DNA of 64,000 nt from Takashimella koratensis (Eukaryota; Basidiomycota; Tremellomycetes; Trichosporonales; Tetragoniomycetaceae): positions 496,001 to 560,000 of the forward strand of contig BCKT01000009.1 of NCBI GenBank assembly GCA_003116875.1. The letters are read 5' to 3'. Made by a program: the position numbers and the translations under genes. How positions within the stretch are numbered: position 1 is the first letter of the stretch; each line of letters opens with the position of its first letter. Positions 1 through 11,686 of this stretch are shown here, in pieces. Under the pieces are notes generated by a model that was given only the letters and a program-made list of their open reading frames with translations, made no database searches and was not told where the DNA came from.

Positions 1-558
1 GACAAGTGCCTCAAGATTGTCGATAGCGACTTGTTCGACCACCTTCGGTCCAAGAACCTCTCCGCAGAGTTGTACGCGTTCCCATGTAAGTTAAAATACC
101 GACACCGCCTCTTCCCTTACTCGGCCGGACGCAACTGATACAGTCCCTGCCCCCGACTAGCCGTTCTTACCCTGTGCGCGTGCACGCCGCCCCTCGAGGA
201 AGTCTTGAAACTCTGGGAGTACGTCTAGCTCTGATACTAATGTTCGTGCATACTAACACCTCCCCTTGGCAGTTTCCTACTTGCATTCGGGGTGCACTTG
301 AATATCCTCTGCGTGATCGCGCAACTTTTGTTGATTCGACAACAACTCATGGAATCTCAATCGTACGTTCCTGTCAGCTCCACTTGTCATGTGTCTATGA
401 GCAGAAGCTAATGTCGAGTGTAACGCAGACCTATGAAGATACTGCGCACGTTTCCGCCCCTAGATGCACGGCCAGTGATCGGGATCACGGTCGCGCTCGT
501 CAAGGATATCCCAGAGGACGTGTACCGTGAACTCGTCGCGCATCCAACGGTGCTATGA
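1..558 (+). CDS. Bub2/Cdc16-like TBC-domain GAP, C-terminal part
   Basis: Only the 3' end is in the window; the 5' part lies before base 1. Four exons fit: 1-85, 161-218, 273-362 and 429-558, with phases that join cleanly. The spliced protein reads DKCLKIVDSDLFDHLRSKNL at the start, then a TBC-type stretch with LCACTPPLEEVLKLWDFLLA and LNILCVIAQLLLIRQQLMES, and ends LVAHPTVL. This pattern is characteristic of the Bub2 (budding yeast)/Cdc16 (fission yeast) subunit of the two-component GAP that keeps the septation/mitotic-exit GTPase off at the spindle pole body. The catalytic TBC fingers lie outside the window, so activity cannot be judged. The assignment to Bub2/Cdc16 rather than another TBC protein rests on the short tail after the TBC helices and on my recall of the family. 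Confidence 0.8.
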
Positions 559-1012
559 TGGCATCTCATCGCCCTTCCTCACATCCCTGACGTTAGGGAT
601 CACGACAGTCAAAACGACAAGTTTACGACACGATACGAGAATTTCGAATATGTATAGAGTATGCACATGCATGATATCGAGCGATGGGGTGATTGGGGCC
701 CGTATTTGATGATTGCTACGAACGGAACCAGGGTGGATGATATGGGAGGTACAGTAAACTCATGGAAATGGGGAGTTGTTGATGTTATGATTTGTTCGAT
801 ATACAACCGTGACTACTAGACCGAAGAGCAGAAGAGAGAGAGAGAGAGAGTGAGGCCACCTTTCAGAACCGAGTGGTGGAAACGATGAAGGCGATGACGC
901 GAGACCTGGGGAGCACGATGCGAGTGAGAGATGAAGCAAAGAGGAATGAGTGAGTGAATTGTGTGAGTTATCAGAAAGAGAGAGAGAAAGTGTGTGTGAA
1001 CGGTCGACCGGG
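559..1012. other. Convergent intergenic region with GA repeat
   Basis: This 454-nt stretch lies between the stop of the GAP gene on the plus strand and the stop of the disordered orphan on the minus strand, so it should hold both 3' UTRs. A (GA)n run occurs at about 834-852 and a second purine-rich run at about 974-988. No conserved reading frame is visible. Confidence 0.6.
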
Positions 1013-3254
1013 TCAGTACTGAGACGTGACCATCCGATTGCCTCGCGTGTTCTTGGTCCACTCGGCGGTCCAGTCGTCGTCTTCCTCCGCCGCCGGCGCC
1101 GTTTGAACCATCGTCGCCGTACGCTGCAGGCTCCTTGCGCTCGACCTGCCCGTGTTCGTGTGCGGGCCAAGCTCCGACCGGGCGGCGTGCAGCGCTCTCA
1201 TTGACTTGGGAACGTACGTTGACTTGTCCGTGTATGTACGCTGGGCGGTGTTATCGGTCGGCGCCCTGGGTCCAGAAGTTGAGGGCAACGGCGACACCAA
1301 CGGTGCGGAGGGTTTCCATAGACTGAGGTTGAGGGCCTGGGGGCGTGTCGGAGTCGGAGAGAGGATGGTCGGTGCGGATGCCTGTGGGAGTTGAGACACG
1401 TGCAAGGTAGGTACGTCGAACAACCGAGCCATTCGAAACCCTCCGGCGCTCTTTGTTGCCCGTGATGTGAGGGTGAGAGACGGTCGGCTGCGCTTGGGTT
1501 TCGACTCTGTCGACCATTCATCGTCCTCGCTGGGGATGGTGGTATGGGCGAAACTGGACAGGTTGAGGTGTTGCGGACGTGGCTTGGGGGGCATCCTCAT
1601 AGTTTCGCGCGCGGCTTGGGCTTCGAGACCGCCCACGCCGGCATGGTACCGACTAGGCTTGGGGTGGTGAATCGCGCGCTGGGTGAGTTCGATCTCCCGG
1701 TGGAAAGTGTGTGAGGAGCGTGAGTGGTGAGGATGATGAGGATGGTGAGGATGGTGAGCGTAAGAGGTGTGGCCGTGAGAGGGCTGGTTGTGAGAGGTGT
1801 GAGAAGTGTAAGAGGTGTGAGAGGTGTGAGGGTGAGTAGCAAGGGGAGAGTGACGAGAGTGAGGGGGAAGCTCATGCGTCGGCGAGTCTGGAGATAGGTT
1901 GATCTCTAGGGGGAGAGAACTGGGTGGAGGTGTGAGCGGGAGAGGACTTGTGGGCTGAGTGGTATCAGTATAGACCAAGTCTGGGCGGCCAAAGTCGTGC
2001 TCGTGGTTTTGCGGATCTTCAACATCCTCCACGTTGCCCACGTGGATCTCGTCGAGCTTTCTGGTCGTCGCTATTTCCCTTGTGCCTCCAGGTCCAGCCT
2101 TGGTGCTGGGCCCAGCGACCTCGCCCATCCCATCGACGAGTCCGTCCGTATCGATGATCTCGAAATCGTCGTCAGGCGAGGGCGAGAGAGATAAGAACTT
2201 GCTCCGTGCGCCAGCGAGTGAGGCGGACTTGTAGGCACGGACAGGGCGGGGAGGGAGGTTACGCTGACGTTCGAGAGATTCGAGGATGGGGAAATCTTTG
2301 TTCGGTTTGGCGTTGGCCGCTGAGGTAGAAAGGGAAGAGTCAGTTGTTGTCAGTGTGGTTAGCAAGTGGGTAGGGTTGAGTAGAGATACTACGCTCACGA
2401 ATCATCCTAAACTCGATCTTGTCGGTGACAGCCTTCTTCCCGGTCTTTGTAGCCGACGACGACGCAACTTTCTTCTTCGTCTGCTTTGGTGTCTTCTTCG
2501 CCGGTGATGCTTTTGGCTTTGGTAGGGCTTTTCCCTCTGGTGCCGTCGCCTTGGCTTTGTACTTGCCCTTAACCGATGAGGACGGTTGCGGGGTGTACGA
2601 TGAGCCCGGGTCGTCGAGATGAGTGGGGATCTCTCGCCCTGAAGCGTCTTGCCATCCGTTGCTTGGTTTCCAGACCGGTGCGGTCCAGGTCTTGCGGATG
2701 GTGGATTTGCCACCCCCTCTCGCCACATCACCTTCTTCCCCTTCCTCGACGCTAGGTGGGCCTTCCTCGCCAAGCTGCTGCCGCTGCAAAGTCTTGTTCT
2801 TCGCTGCCAGGTCGCCGGCGAGCATGATCGGTCGCCTCGGCTTGTCCTTTCTGCCACCCTTGCTCGCCTTGGCTTCATCGCGTTTCTTCGCCCGTAAACG
2901 AGAGAGGGTGAATGGCGTTTCCGTGAACACCGCATGGTCCTCACGCTTGCTCAGGTCCAGGTCGTCGTCGTACCCCGTAGAGAAGGTGATGAAACGTGGC
3001 CCGCGTCCGTGTTCCGGTCCATGGTCGTCGCGGTCGAGCTTGGGGTCTTGGGCTTGGTCAATAGAGTCAGTACCGTTGCGACGAGGGCGGGCTTGAGAGG
3101 GAAGGTGAGGGTGGGGGTGAGTGGGGACAGAGGTGGAAGGGTCGTTTTCGTCATTGTAGAGGCCGTTGTCGTCGCCGCCGTCAGAAGGGACGGGAGAAGG
3201 GGAGAGGGAGAGGTCGCGAAAGGTCGAGGACCAGGGGTCTTTAAGTGTTGTCAT
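1013..3254 (-). CDS. Disordered hypothetical protein, His/Ser/Pro-rich
   Basis: Two exons fit: 3254-2393 and 2319-1013, joined across a 73-nt intron (donor GTAGTA, acceptor CTCAG) in phase 1, giving about 722 residues. I start at the Met encoded at 3254-3252 (MTTLKDPWSS) because the longer frame upstream overlaps the presumed promoter shared with TAF5. No catalytic domain is recognisable. The first half is charged and Lys-rich, with a conserved-looking patch IRKTWTAPVWKPSNGWQ. The second half has His-rich repeats of HPHH and SHTS type between about 1730 and 1830. It ends with an acidic patch EEDDDWTAEW. The Trp-containing patches suggest short binding motifs in a disordered scaffold. I do not recognise the family. 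Confidence 0.6.
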
Positions 3255-3541
3255 GGCTGTATGGGAGGAAGAGAAGAAGAGAGAGAGGCCCAGGAAGATG
3301 AAGACACCGGCGGACTTGCAACCGATCCGGTGATATTTACTACCCGGCACAACGAACTTTACTAATTACGCTCCAGCCAAAGGAACCTCTGACTTTGGCC
3401 TTGGTTTTCTTGCTCGTCTTAGGTGCATCCTGATCCACCACTTCCTACCACCTCTACCCTTCCCATCCATCGCGCACCGTCGCATCCACCCTCTCCTCGG
3501 CACTGGCTCCCACGGCGAACCTCCAACTTCCGCCCTCGACC
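3255..3541. promoter_or_regulatory. Bidirectional promoter, orphan / TAF5
   Basis: The 287 bp between two divergent start codons must hold both promoters. The half next to TAF5 is pyrimidine-rich on the plus strand (about 3420-3540), as is common just upstream of fungal starts. No TATA box is evident, fitting housekeeping genes. Confidence 0.5.
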
Positions 3542-6500
3542 ATGTCCGCGTCTCCTGCCGCAGCTGGGCCGAGCAACCAGGCCGGTGGCTCGTCTGCCCG
3601 CGTCGACCCTTCGCCTCTCCTCCCTCAGGCAGTCATGGAGTACCTCCAGCAACACGGGTTTGACAAGGTCCTCCAGACGTTCGAGCAAGAGCTCAAGGGC
3701 ATGAAGGGGGATGACAAGGACGCCGAGGGCGATGAGGACCCAGTAGCCGGTGGTGCCGGGGGAGCAGGTCGTCGGAGGAGTTCGGTATCGGGTCGAGAAG
3801 CAATCTTTCGCGCTCCCCCTCCCCTCCCACTGGAACATATAATCAAACGCAACATCCCCCAGGCAATGACAATGTCCGCGTCAACGGTATCGGATGTGGT
3901 CACGCCGGAGTTCATGGCGCAGGCGAAATACGTGATTGATCAGTTGCAGACGAGACTCGAGGCGGCTGGGAACGCGGATGAAGATGGGGCAGGAGCAACA
4001 GCGGAAGTTGGAGGAAACGCAACGACGTTTATCGATTCGTCAGATAGGGTCGAAGGTTATAAGCGGTATCGAAACTGGGTCAATGATGGTCTTGATTTAT
4101 GGAAGGTGGGTAACGCTATCTGGCTTTTGACCGTGATTGGACATGCAGCTGAGACAACACAGTTCGAGTTGGATACAGTTTCTTTCCCCTTGTTCGCGCA
4201 CACCTATCTCGACCTCGTCGAGTTTGGATTCAAGGATGCTGGTATGTGCCCTCAAATCCAGAAATGTTTTGAGTCCTCGCTGACTAGCTGCCAGCGGGAA
4301 AGTTCTACTCCGACTACTCGGAGCATCATAAGCACTACCACCCGTCCGAGCTGGCCCAGTTGTCGTCTGTGTCAGCGGCTCACCAGATTCTCATCAACCC
4401 GTACTGCAACCGTCTCCGGTGAGTCATGCTCTGCCTTACATATTCGCTCTCTCGATCGTCGTTTCACTGACCCTTTGTAGGACGGAAAAATACACCATCT
4501 CCATGTCGCGCAACGCGTTTGCGCTCCTCGCGCAGTGGTTGAGCGGCGCAGGGTTAGATGAGGAGTGGGAGATTGGGCTGCATGGTGTACCTGGTCGGGC
4601 AAAAGAAGCGGTCAGGGCGATCACCAACTCTCGACTAGATATCAGAGGTGAGTCGAGCCCTATCTGCAATATGTTGATGGCCAGTCTCACCCTCCGCGAT
4701 GCCGCTGGACAAGATCACCATCGCTTCGTCCACGGGCCTGTTGTCTGGGCTGTACCCCAAGGGTGCATCTCCCGAGGCCCTTGCTGCCTCTCATCCTCTC
4801 AAGCTGGGTCCACCGCCGATGCACGAGAAACTCCGCGAAGAGGTCATCCGGATCATCCGAGACGAGGAGGACGGTCTCATCGTCAACGGTGACGCTACCC
4901 GTGCGCCTTCAGTCGCCCCAAACGGCCACGCAAACGGGCACGACGCCGACGGAGACGTGAGCATGGCCGAGCCCGCAGAACGTACAGGCAGCGTCCCACC
5001 CTCTTCCGCACCGAAGAAAGAGATTAAACTCGAAGCCGAGGGAACAGCCGATCTGGTTAGCCCAGACCCGAGCGAAACTCTCCCGCCTCAACCCAATTTC
5101 TACAAGTTGATGGATATCAAACGAGAAGTAGAGGCGATTCGGGATAAACGCAAGCTAGTGAGGTTGGGACCTAAAGCCCCAGAGGATGATAAAGAACATC
5201 CACCGAGTTCAATGACGTTGCCGAGTGTTGTCGCCTTTACAATGTTTGATAATGGAGAAAAGTAAGTCGACAGGTTGTTGTGCATTCTGAAATCTGTCCT
5301 CAAAAGAGGATACTGATCGTGCCTCCAGTGTCACATCGATCGAGTTTTCGCCCGACTCGTCCTTGATCGCTGCTGGCTCGGCCGAGAGTTGTGTGCGGTT
5401 ATGGAGTTTGAAGAATGAGAGTTTGAAGGCAAAGAAGCTAGGTGGGTGCAGCTGGTCCGGTCGCAAAGGAAAAACTGACTTTGTACAGACCCCATGACTG
5501 GCGATGTTGTCGAGGACGATGGCTTGCCCATGCGTAAACTGATCGGTCACTCGGGTCCCGTCTACTCTCTATCCTTCGACCCTGTGTCCGGTTCCGCAGG
5601 CCCTCCGCACTCTCTCTTGTCCTCGTCTCAGGACGGGACGATTCGATTATGGTCTCTTGACACGTACTCCAACCTGGTCATTTATCGCGGACATGGCCGT
5701 GAACCCGTCTGGGATGTCAAGTGGGGACCGATGGGCGTGTACTTTGCCTCGGCGAGTAGGGATAGGACAGCGAGGCTGTGGAGCTCGGATCGTGTGACGC
5801 CGTTGAGAATGTACACTGGCCACTTGTCAGATGTCAACGTAAGTGTCCAATCTCCCTATTTTGTTTGTGATAAACCTCTTGCTCTATTGCTCACCCCCAC
5901 AGTGCGTTCAATTCCACCCAAACTCGCTTTACCTGGCGACGGGGTCAAGCGACAACTCGTGTCGACTATGGGACGTGCAACGAGGCGCATGTGTCCGTCT
6001 TTTCCTTGGCCACACCGACGCCGTAACGAATATGGCTATCAGCCCTGATGGTCGTACTCTCGCTTCCGCAGGCCAAGACTGCTCCATCTACCTCTGGGAC
6101 CTGGGTTCTTCCCGGCCCATCAAGAAAATGACCGGCCATACAGCTCCTATCCAATCCTTGTCGTTCTCTGCGGAATCATCGATGCTCGTCTCGGGCGGGT
6201 CGGACGCGACGGTACGGTGCTGGGACGTGAAATCGGCAGGAGGAGTGAGGAGCGCGACGTCTGCACCCGGGGTTGGAGTGGGTGGAGCCGGGAAAAGTGG
6301 AGGGCTGTTGGATGTCGCAGAGGCCAATAGGAGAGTATCGACAAATGGGATCGATATGACCTCGGGCGCAGAACCAGGGACACTGCCGATGAACCCTGGC
6401 GAGCTGGGATGGGAGTTGGGACAGACGTAAGTGGGAATCAAGCCAGTTGTTCTGCGATTTAACGGATCGAGCTGATGTTTTTGTTTTTCTCCTCTCATGA

Positions 6501-6640
6501 TTACTTCCCCTTACGTACACAGGTCCGACCTCCTCGCTACCTTCCAGACGAAACGAACACCTATCTTGAAAGCACACTACACACCAAGAAACCTCTGTAT
6601 GGTCGCTGGTAACTTTGTCCCGCCTTCTACCCGGGCGTGA
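3542..6640 (+). CDS. TAF5: TFIID/SAGA subunit TAF5
   Basis: Nine exons: 3542-4105, 4163-4241, 4295-4418, 4481-4647, 4685-5261, 5329-5441, 5489-5838, 5903-6426, 6523-6640, all in phase, giving 683 residues. Domains in order: a LisH motif at residues ~22-50 ([20 protein letters not shown]); the TAF5 N-terminal helical domain at ~120-290 ([20 protein letters not shown] and [16 protein letters not shown]); an acidic linker; and a C-terminal WD40 propeller with at least six repeats, including [50 protein letters not shown] and [23 protein letters not shown]5 scaffolds TFIID and, in many fungi, SAGA, in the nucleus. The length matches the family. Everything expected is present and intact. Confidence 0.93.
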
Positions 6641-6927
6641 TCGAGCGTACACGCTTTGGACACGGTATCAATGCGAATGCATATAGATCTGTGTGGAATG
6701 AGATTGAGGTGACATGATTGGGTTGATTGTGGAACTGAGTGATTGAGTGGTTAGGAGACTGAGTCAGAAAGGGGAACGAGGTTGGACATGATACTGACAG
6801 TGCATGATGATGACGATAACAATGAGGGTATGCTGGATGATGGGTGATAGAGAAAAGGACAGAGGACCAGAAACAAAACAGAAGAGAGGTTTACAAGGGA
6901 CACAATCGACGATAAGCACGCCCACAC
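6641..6927. other. Convergent 3' region TAF5 / Rtt109
   Basis: The 287 bp between two convergent stops. AT-richer than the genes; it presumably holds two 3' UTRs and polyadenylation signals. No gene seen. Confidence 0.5.
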
Positions 6928-8570
6928 CTACACCTTCTTCTTCTTCCTCGGCTGCAACATCGTGACCACTGGTTCTTTCCTCTTCTCCCCTCCTTCCCCT
7001 ACTCCACTCACTTCCACACCTTCCTTGGCGCCTACGATCCCCGTCGACGCCGCCCACCCGCTCTCCCCAATCTCATCAACCACGATCGCCTTTGTTGACG
7101 CGAGCCACGCTCGCGATCCCTCGATCGCCGTGTCGAGCGAATGGAAGTCGGTATTCACGAGTGACGCTAGAAGCCGCTCAACGATCGCTGGTGGGACTGT
7201 CGAGGCCGGTGTGGGAGTAGCTGATCCCGTGGTCGGATGGGTAGCGCCATTGGAGTGAGTGACGCATTCTAAGGGTGTCGATTCCGTCGAGTCGCCATCG
7301 ATGACGGCCTTGGGAACGGCCGCAGCTACATGACCGCCCGAGGTAGCAGCAGTGATAGTGAAGAAACCCGTAACGTCACCTGATATACACTCTTGCCTAA
7401 ATCCCATCCTCTCCCAAAATTCCTCTGCCGAGATCTTCCCCAAAACCGCATGAGCTCGCTTCCTTTCTTCCTCGTCCTCGGCGGCGCTTCGTTCCTTCCA
7501 CGACCTTTTCCTCGCTTCACTTCCCTTCCCACCTCCACTTCCTGTGTCCTTGGCCGCCGCGGTGGATCGCGCGGACTGCGAGGTACTGGATTCGAGGACC
7601 TCGAGGACGAGTTCTTCGAGGAACCGCGTCTTGGGGTCGTCCGGGACAGACGGGATGAGTGTCGCCAGCGAAGCTGGAAGAGGATCGGAAGTGCCGTTGG
7701 CGCTCGTGAGTAACGGCGAAGCAAAGGGGGGAGAGTACGACCATTCGAGTGGCGCGGGGAGGGGTTTTCGAGAAAGTCCGAGCATACCCTTTGCCTCTTC
7801 GGCCGAGTACGAGGGTAACAAGTAAGTGAGACTGATCTCAGCTTCACATGCGCCTTTGCCCACAATCGTCCTCGCGACCTCCTCAAAAACACCCTTCCAC
7901 CATCCACACAGTCCGAGACCGCCAAGCACTTTCTTCCCCCCACCCTTGGAGCTGTCCGGGAAGAGGTACTGCCCTTGGCTCCGCGCAAACAGGGTCACCG
8001 TGAGCACCTTCGACGGCCGGGTCGCCGGTGAGAGGAAGTATGAGAGAAACGCAACGACTAGGTGTTTCGTGAGGGAGGGAGAACCAGGAGGTGTGTAGCC
8101 TGAGGAGTCGACTTTGCTGATATAGAGAATCGAGGCGGAAGAGTCGGTAGGTAAAGTGTAGAGATGAGCGGAGATGGCGGAGACCAGAACGTTGGGTGGA
8201 GTGGGAGGTGAGGTGGAAGGGTCGGAAGAGGGCAATGGGGTGGAAGAATCGGGTGCGGATGGAGAGGAAGGGAGGGAAGAGGTGAGAGTGACAAGGTAAT
8301 CCGTCTCCCAACATCGACCGGTGGCCGAGGGCGCGTGAGGGAAAATGGACGTGGTTCGTTTGGACGACGAGGTGAAGACGCTCAGACCGAGTTCGTGCTG
8401 GTTAGGCAAAGGCGAGAGCGCGTGTAGCAGCGCGTCGCGGAGGCTGGGATATCTAATTTTAGTACATCTGGACAGGTGGTGGACAGAGAGCATGCAGTAG
8501 ACAGATATCTGCCACCGCGAGAGGGTTAGAGAGGAAGTAGCTCCTATACTTACGTTTGCCGCGAAACCAT
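6928..8570 (-). CDS. RTT109: Histone H3-K56 acetyltransferase Rtt109
   Basis: Two exons: a 17-nt first coding exon 8570-8554 (MVSRQ plus two bases) and 8452-6928, giving 513 residues. The short exon is chosen because it makes MVSRQTYPSLRDALLHALS, matching the family's N-terminal (L)RDALLxAL start; the longer unspliced frame would prepend an unrelated leader. Family signatures are SAILYISKVDSSGY-like sequence around residue 115, the helix LTKHLVVAFLSYFL, the LFARSQGQYLFPDSSK stretch, and CGWWKGVFEEV. Rtt109 acetylates H3 K56 (and N-terminal lysines) on newly made histones with Vps75/Asf1 during S phase and is fungus-specific. A Gly/Ser/Lys-rich insert (about 7440-7580) and a basic PRKKKKV tail, a likely nuclear localisation signal, complete it. 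Confidence 0.88.
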
Positions 8571-8929
8571 GATTGCCGAGCCAGATATGATTGTGAGCCC
8601 GAAGCCTATAACCGATCAGAGAAGATACCACAGAGATGACCCAAAGCCAGCCTGGGAGAGCGCAGATAGCTGAAGGTAGAGATATAGGTAGGTAGATGTA
8701 GACTGGAGACTGGAGATGACCTGGATTTGTCACTCAGACGCGACGAGGGGGCCTACATGAGGTGTGTGCCGGGTAGCAAAAGTGACACGTTTGGGGACGG
8801 CGAAAAGCACTTTTCCTCTGATCCCGTTTAAACTCGGTGGCAAGTGAAAAGTGGAGGGTCGTGAGACTGAGTCCATTCAATCGACATTCACATCCTCCAT
8901 CACCCTTCCTCACCCTTCCCGCGCACAAG
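8571..8929. promoter_or_regulatory. Bidirectional promoter, RTT109 / Elongin-A
   Basis: A 359-bp divergent intergenic region. It is pyrimidine-rich on the plus strand just before the Elongin-A start (8880-8920). No TATA box or other clear element is seen. Confidence 0.45.
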
Positions 8930-11200
8930 ATGCCAGGTCCACTGGAGTACGATGAAGAAGACGCATACGAAGACGATTCGACCAGTCTATTTGGTTCTCC
9001 CGAGCCCGAATCCGAACCCTCCGCTTCTTCTCGTCCTACCTCCAACCTTCACTCGCCTGCTCGCATCGGTTCCCCAGGAGGATTCACCACTTTCAACCCG
9101 GTTCAGCCGATCGCGAGTTCAAGTGGCTCAAGTACCGCGCTCCATCGCCCGCCTTCCTCTGGGATCGGGGTCGGGAGGGGGGGAGGAGGAGCTACAGGGT
9201 CGAGCCGGTTAGTGACGAATCGCGTGACACAGGCGTTCGAGGAGAGGCAGACCGAGTTGAGGTTGAAAAGAGCGTCGTCAAGATCTCAACCAGAGAGAAA
9301 CACAGGAGTTCCATCGCTCCGTGCGGTTTCTATATCAGGTGAGCTGTGGCTTGGATCTTCCGTTCTAGTCAAGTTCATAAGTCAGCTTTACCTTGCCGGC
9401 TGCTTCCATGTCGACTTCGACCTGTTGCATAGGAGATGGACGAGGATAGAATGACGCTTACACGACCCCAGTCCTAAGGGAATACGCTACTCTGGTTAGA
9501 GATATAGGAGATATGGACTACCCTCTTGTTGCCGAAGTCATCGACGACTTGCCCGCCGACCAACTTGCCGAACTCGAGACGAACTGTCCTGTGAGTCTCG
9601 CTGGATCAATACTGGCCGATTGTTTCATGTTTAGGCCGCGAAGCACAATAGCAAGGGCGCTGTTGTGATCGTTCTTACTGACTCTCCCAGCATATTAGAC
9701 ACGATACAGATTGGTTATGGGAGAGTTTCCTCCTGAGTGAATTTCCATTATTTCATGAACGATGTAAAGAGAAACACGGCGAACCGCGGACATCAGGCTG
9801 GAGGCGAATGTACAAAGTAGGCTTCTTCGTGTCCATCAACTACGCAGTTCATGATTAAAGGCGTAGCTGACACTCGATCTCCGCAGAAAGCCAAAGAAGA
9901 AGCGATCGAGAAACAACAGCAGGCGGTCGACCGTGTGGCTGAGCGGTATCGACAATTAGACGAAGAGAGGAAAGCTCGCCGAATTGTCGTTCTCGACAAG
10001 GTGGTTTCTTCAAAACATGCTCGTGTTGGATCTCGTTCTGCCCCTGCTCCTCGTTCAGGAGGAGGGAGTCATTACTCCGGTAAGTCGTTCTTCCCTCTAT
10101 TCTGCTCCACTACCCCAATTATACCCATCTGACACCTGACTCCTCTAGGCGGCTCCACGCCCTCCCGATCCCCTTCCGCGTCATCCGCAATCGCTAAAGC
10201 CCGAACTGACGCGCAACGGGCTCGAGTCGCTCTCACCCACGCTTCGGGTCGATACCTACCTCCTACTCCATCTTCCTCCCGCTCCGTCTCTGCTGCAGAT
10301 GCATCGACAGCCGCGTTTCGGAATCCGTACCTCCCGACCTCAAGCTCGGGGGCGGTGTCAACCGCTAATAGCGCGTACTCGAGGTCGACCGTGGCGTCGA
10401 GGGCTGGATCTAGGTCGGGGTCCGAGTCGAGTGTGCAGTGGCCTGTGGCGAGAAAGATCAAGGCGCCAACGTCACGGCCTCGACCTGTAACGGCGGAACA
10501 CATGAGCCGGGATAGAGAAGCAAAACGAGAACCAGATCGACACCGGCCAACCTCTCCGACCCGTTTCGAAGGATCTTATCAGACCAATCCATCTCAACGC
10601 GCCGATCTCCCTCGCCACCTCTTATCAACATCCACCCCTCCCACTTCAACACCTGCCGCCGGATCCGGCACGACAGGTGAACGATTCAAAATCAACCCCG
10701 AAGCGGTAAAAGCGAAATCCACAGCTCGGATCAAGTCGATTCATAAACCCCAAATCGAAAACTTTGATGCGCCAAAGCCCAAACCTCAGAGTTTTGATTA
10801 TTTTGCGCCAAGGCAGGCGGTGGTTTCGAATGGAAAGTGGAGAGAGGAGAGAGAGGGGAAAGAGGCGGAGAAGAAACGACGTGGGGAGGATGGTGGACTC
10901 GAGGAAAAAAGGGATGGGAAACGGAGTCGGAAGGAGGTGAACGACACCGACGATTTCGATGGGAATGAGGACGAACCCGCGATAGGATCAATTACGGCAA
11001 GTACTCCGTCAGGTATATCAGGTCCGGGTACACCTTCCTCACCTGGACTTGGACCGGGACCTGCAAGATCAACGAGACCGGGACCGACCCCCGCTGAGGC
11101 GAAAGCAAGGATTGAGAGTGTCTTGTTTCGGAAAAAGAAACCTCTCGTGGGTAGTCTCAAACCTCCAGCAACTGCGAGTACGGTGCCGAAACGACTCTAG
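8930..11200 (+). CDS. Elongin-A (SIII subunit A) like protein
   Basis: Five exons: 8930-9338, 9472-9590, 9691-9816, 9887-10079, 10149-11200; 632 residues. The start is MPGPLEYDEEDAYEDD. Residues ~136-220 match the Elongin-A domain: EYATLVRDIGDMDYPLVAEV, LPADQLAELETNCPHIRHDT, DWLWESFLLSEFPLFHERCK, and SGWRRMYKKAKEEAIEKQQQ. This includes the BC-box-like (T/S/A)LxxLxxxxI equivalent and the following FPLF turn. Elongin A binds Elongin C and promotes RNA polymerase II elongation or, as a Cullin adaptor, ubiquitination of stalled polymerase. The N-terminal 135 residues and the C-terminal ~350 residues are Ser/Pro/Arg-rich and disordered. The C-terminus has a repeated Gly-Pro stretch, then RKKKPLVGSLKPPA. 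The family is typically shorter in yeast, so the long disordered tail is a lineage feature. Confidence 0.8.
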
Positions 11201-11686
11201 GCAAGTGGATATCATGACGCCGAGAGAGAACATTCGACCAAGTCTTGATCTTGACGAATCGGACAAAGATTGTCGAGATTAGCGTTTAGTACGTCGAATC
11301 TTACGATACTCCCACGATCGTCTGGGTCGAGGGTGGATCATGGACACAGGGTACGACATATGCATAGCTTCGTGTACGACAGTTGACAGGTGACGGGATA
11401 AGGAATCAGAGGGGAGGGTGGGGGAGAAGAGGAAGGGGCAGCATTATGGTGGTTCTTAGGACGTGAGGAGACTTCATGAATGAGAGGACAAAGAATGGCG
11501 GTGATACTTCTCGAGACGCTTCTTGGAACGCGCGGATGTCTAAACATCCTCAAGGGGTTTAGTAAGTGCCCCTTGCCGGGTCTCGCTGCCAGCTACTCAA
11601 AGGAGCGTTAGCCACGTCTGCCCTCACCCGACTCATCAACTTCTCCTCCCAGACTGCACGACCCCGGTCCTGAACCTTGACACCAC
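11201..11686. other. Convergent intergenic region
   Basis: A 486-bp region between the stops of the Elongin-A gene (+) and the PalI-like gene (-). No reading frame with coding character; presumably two 3' UTRs. Confidence 0.5.
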
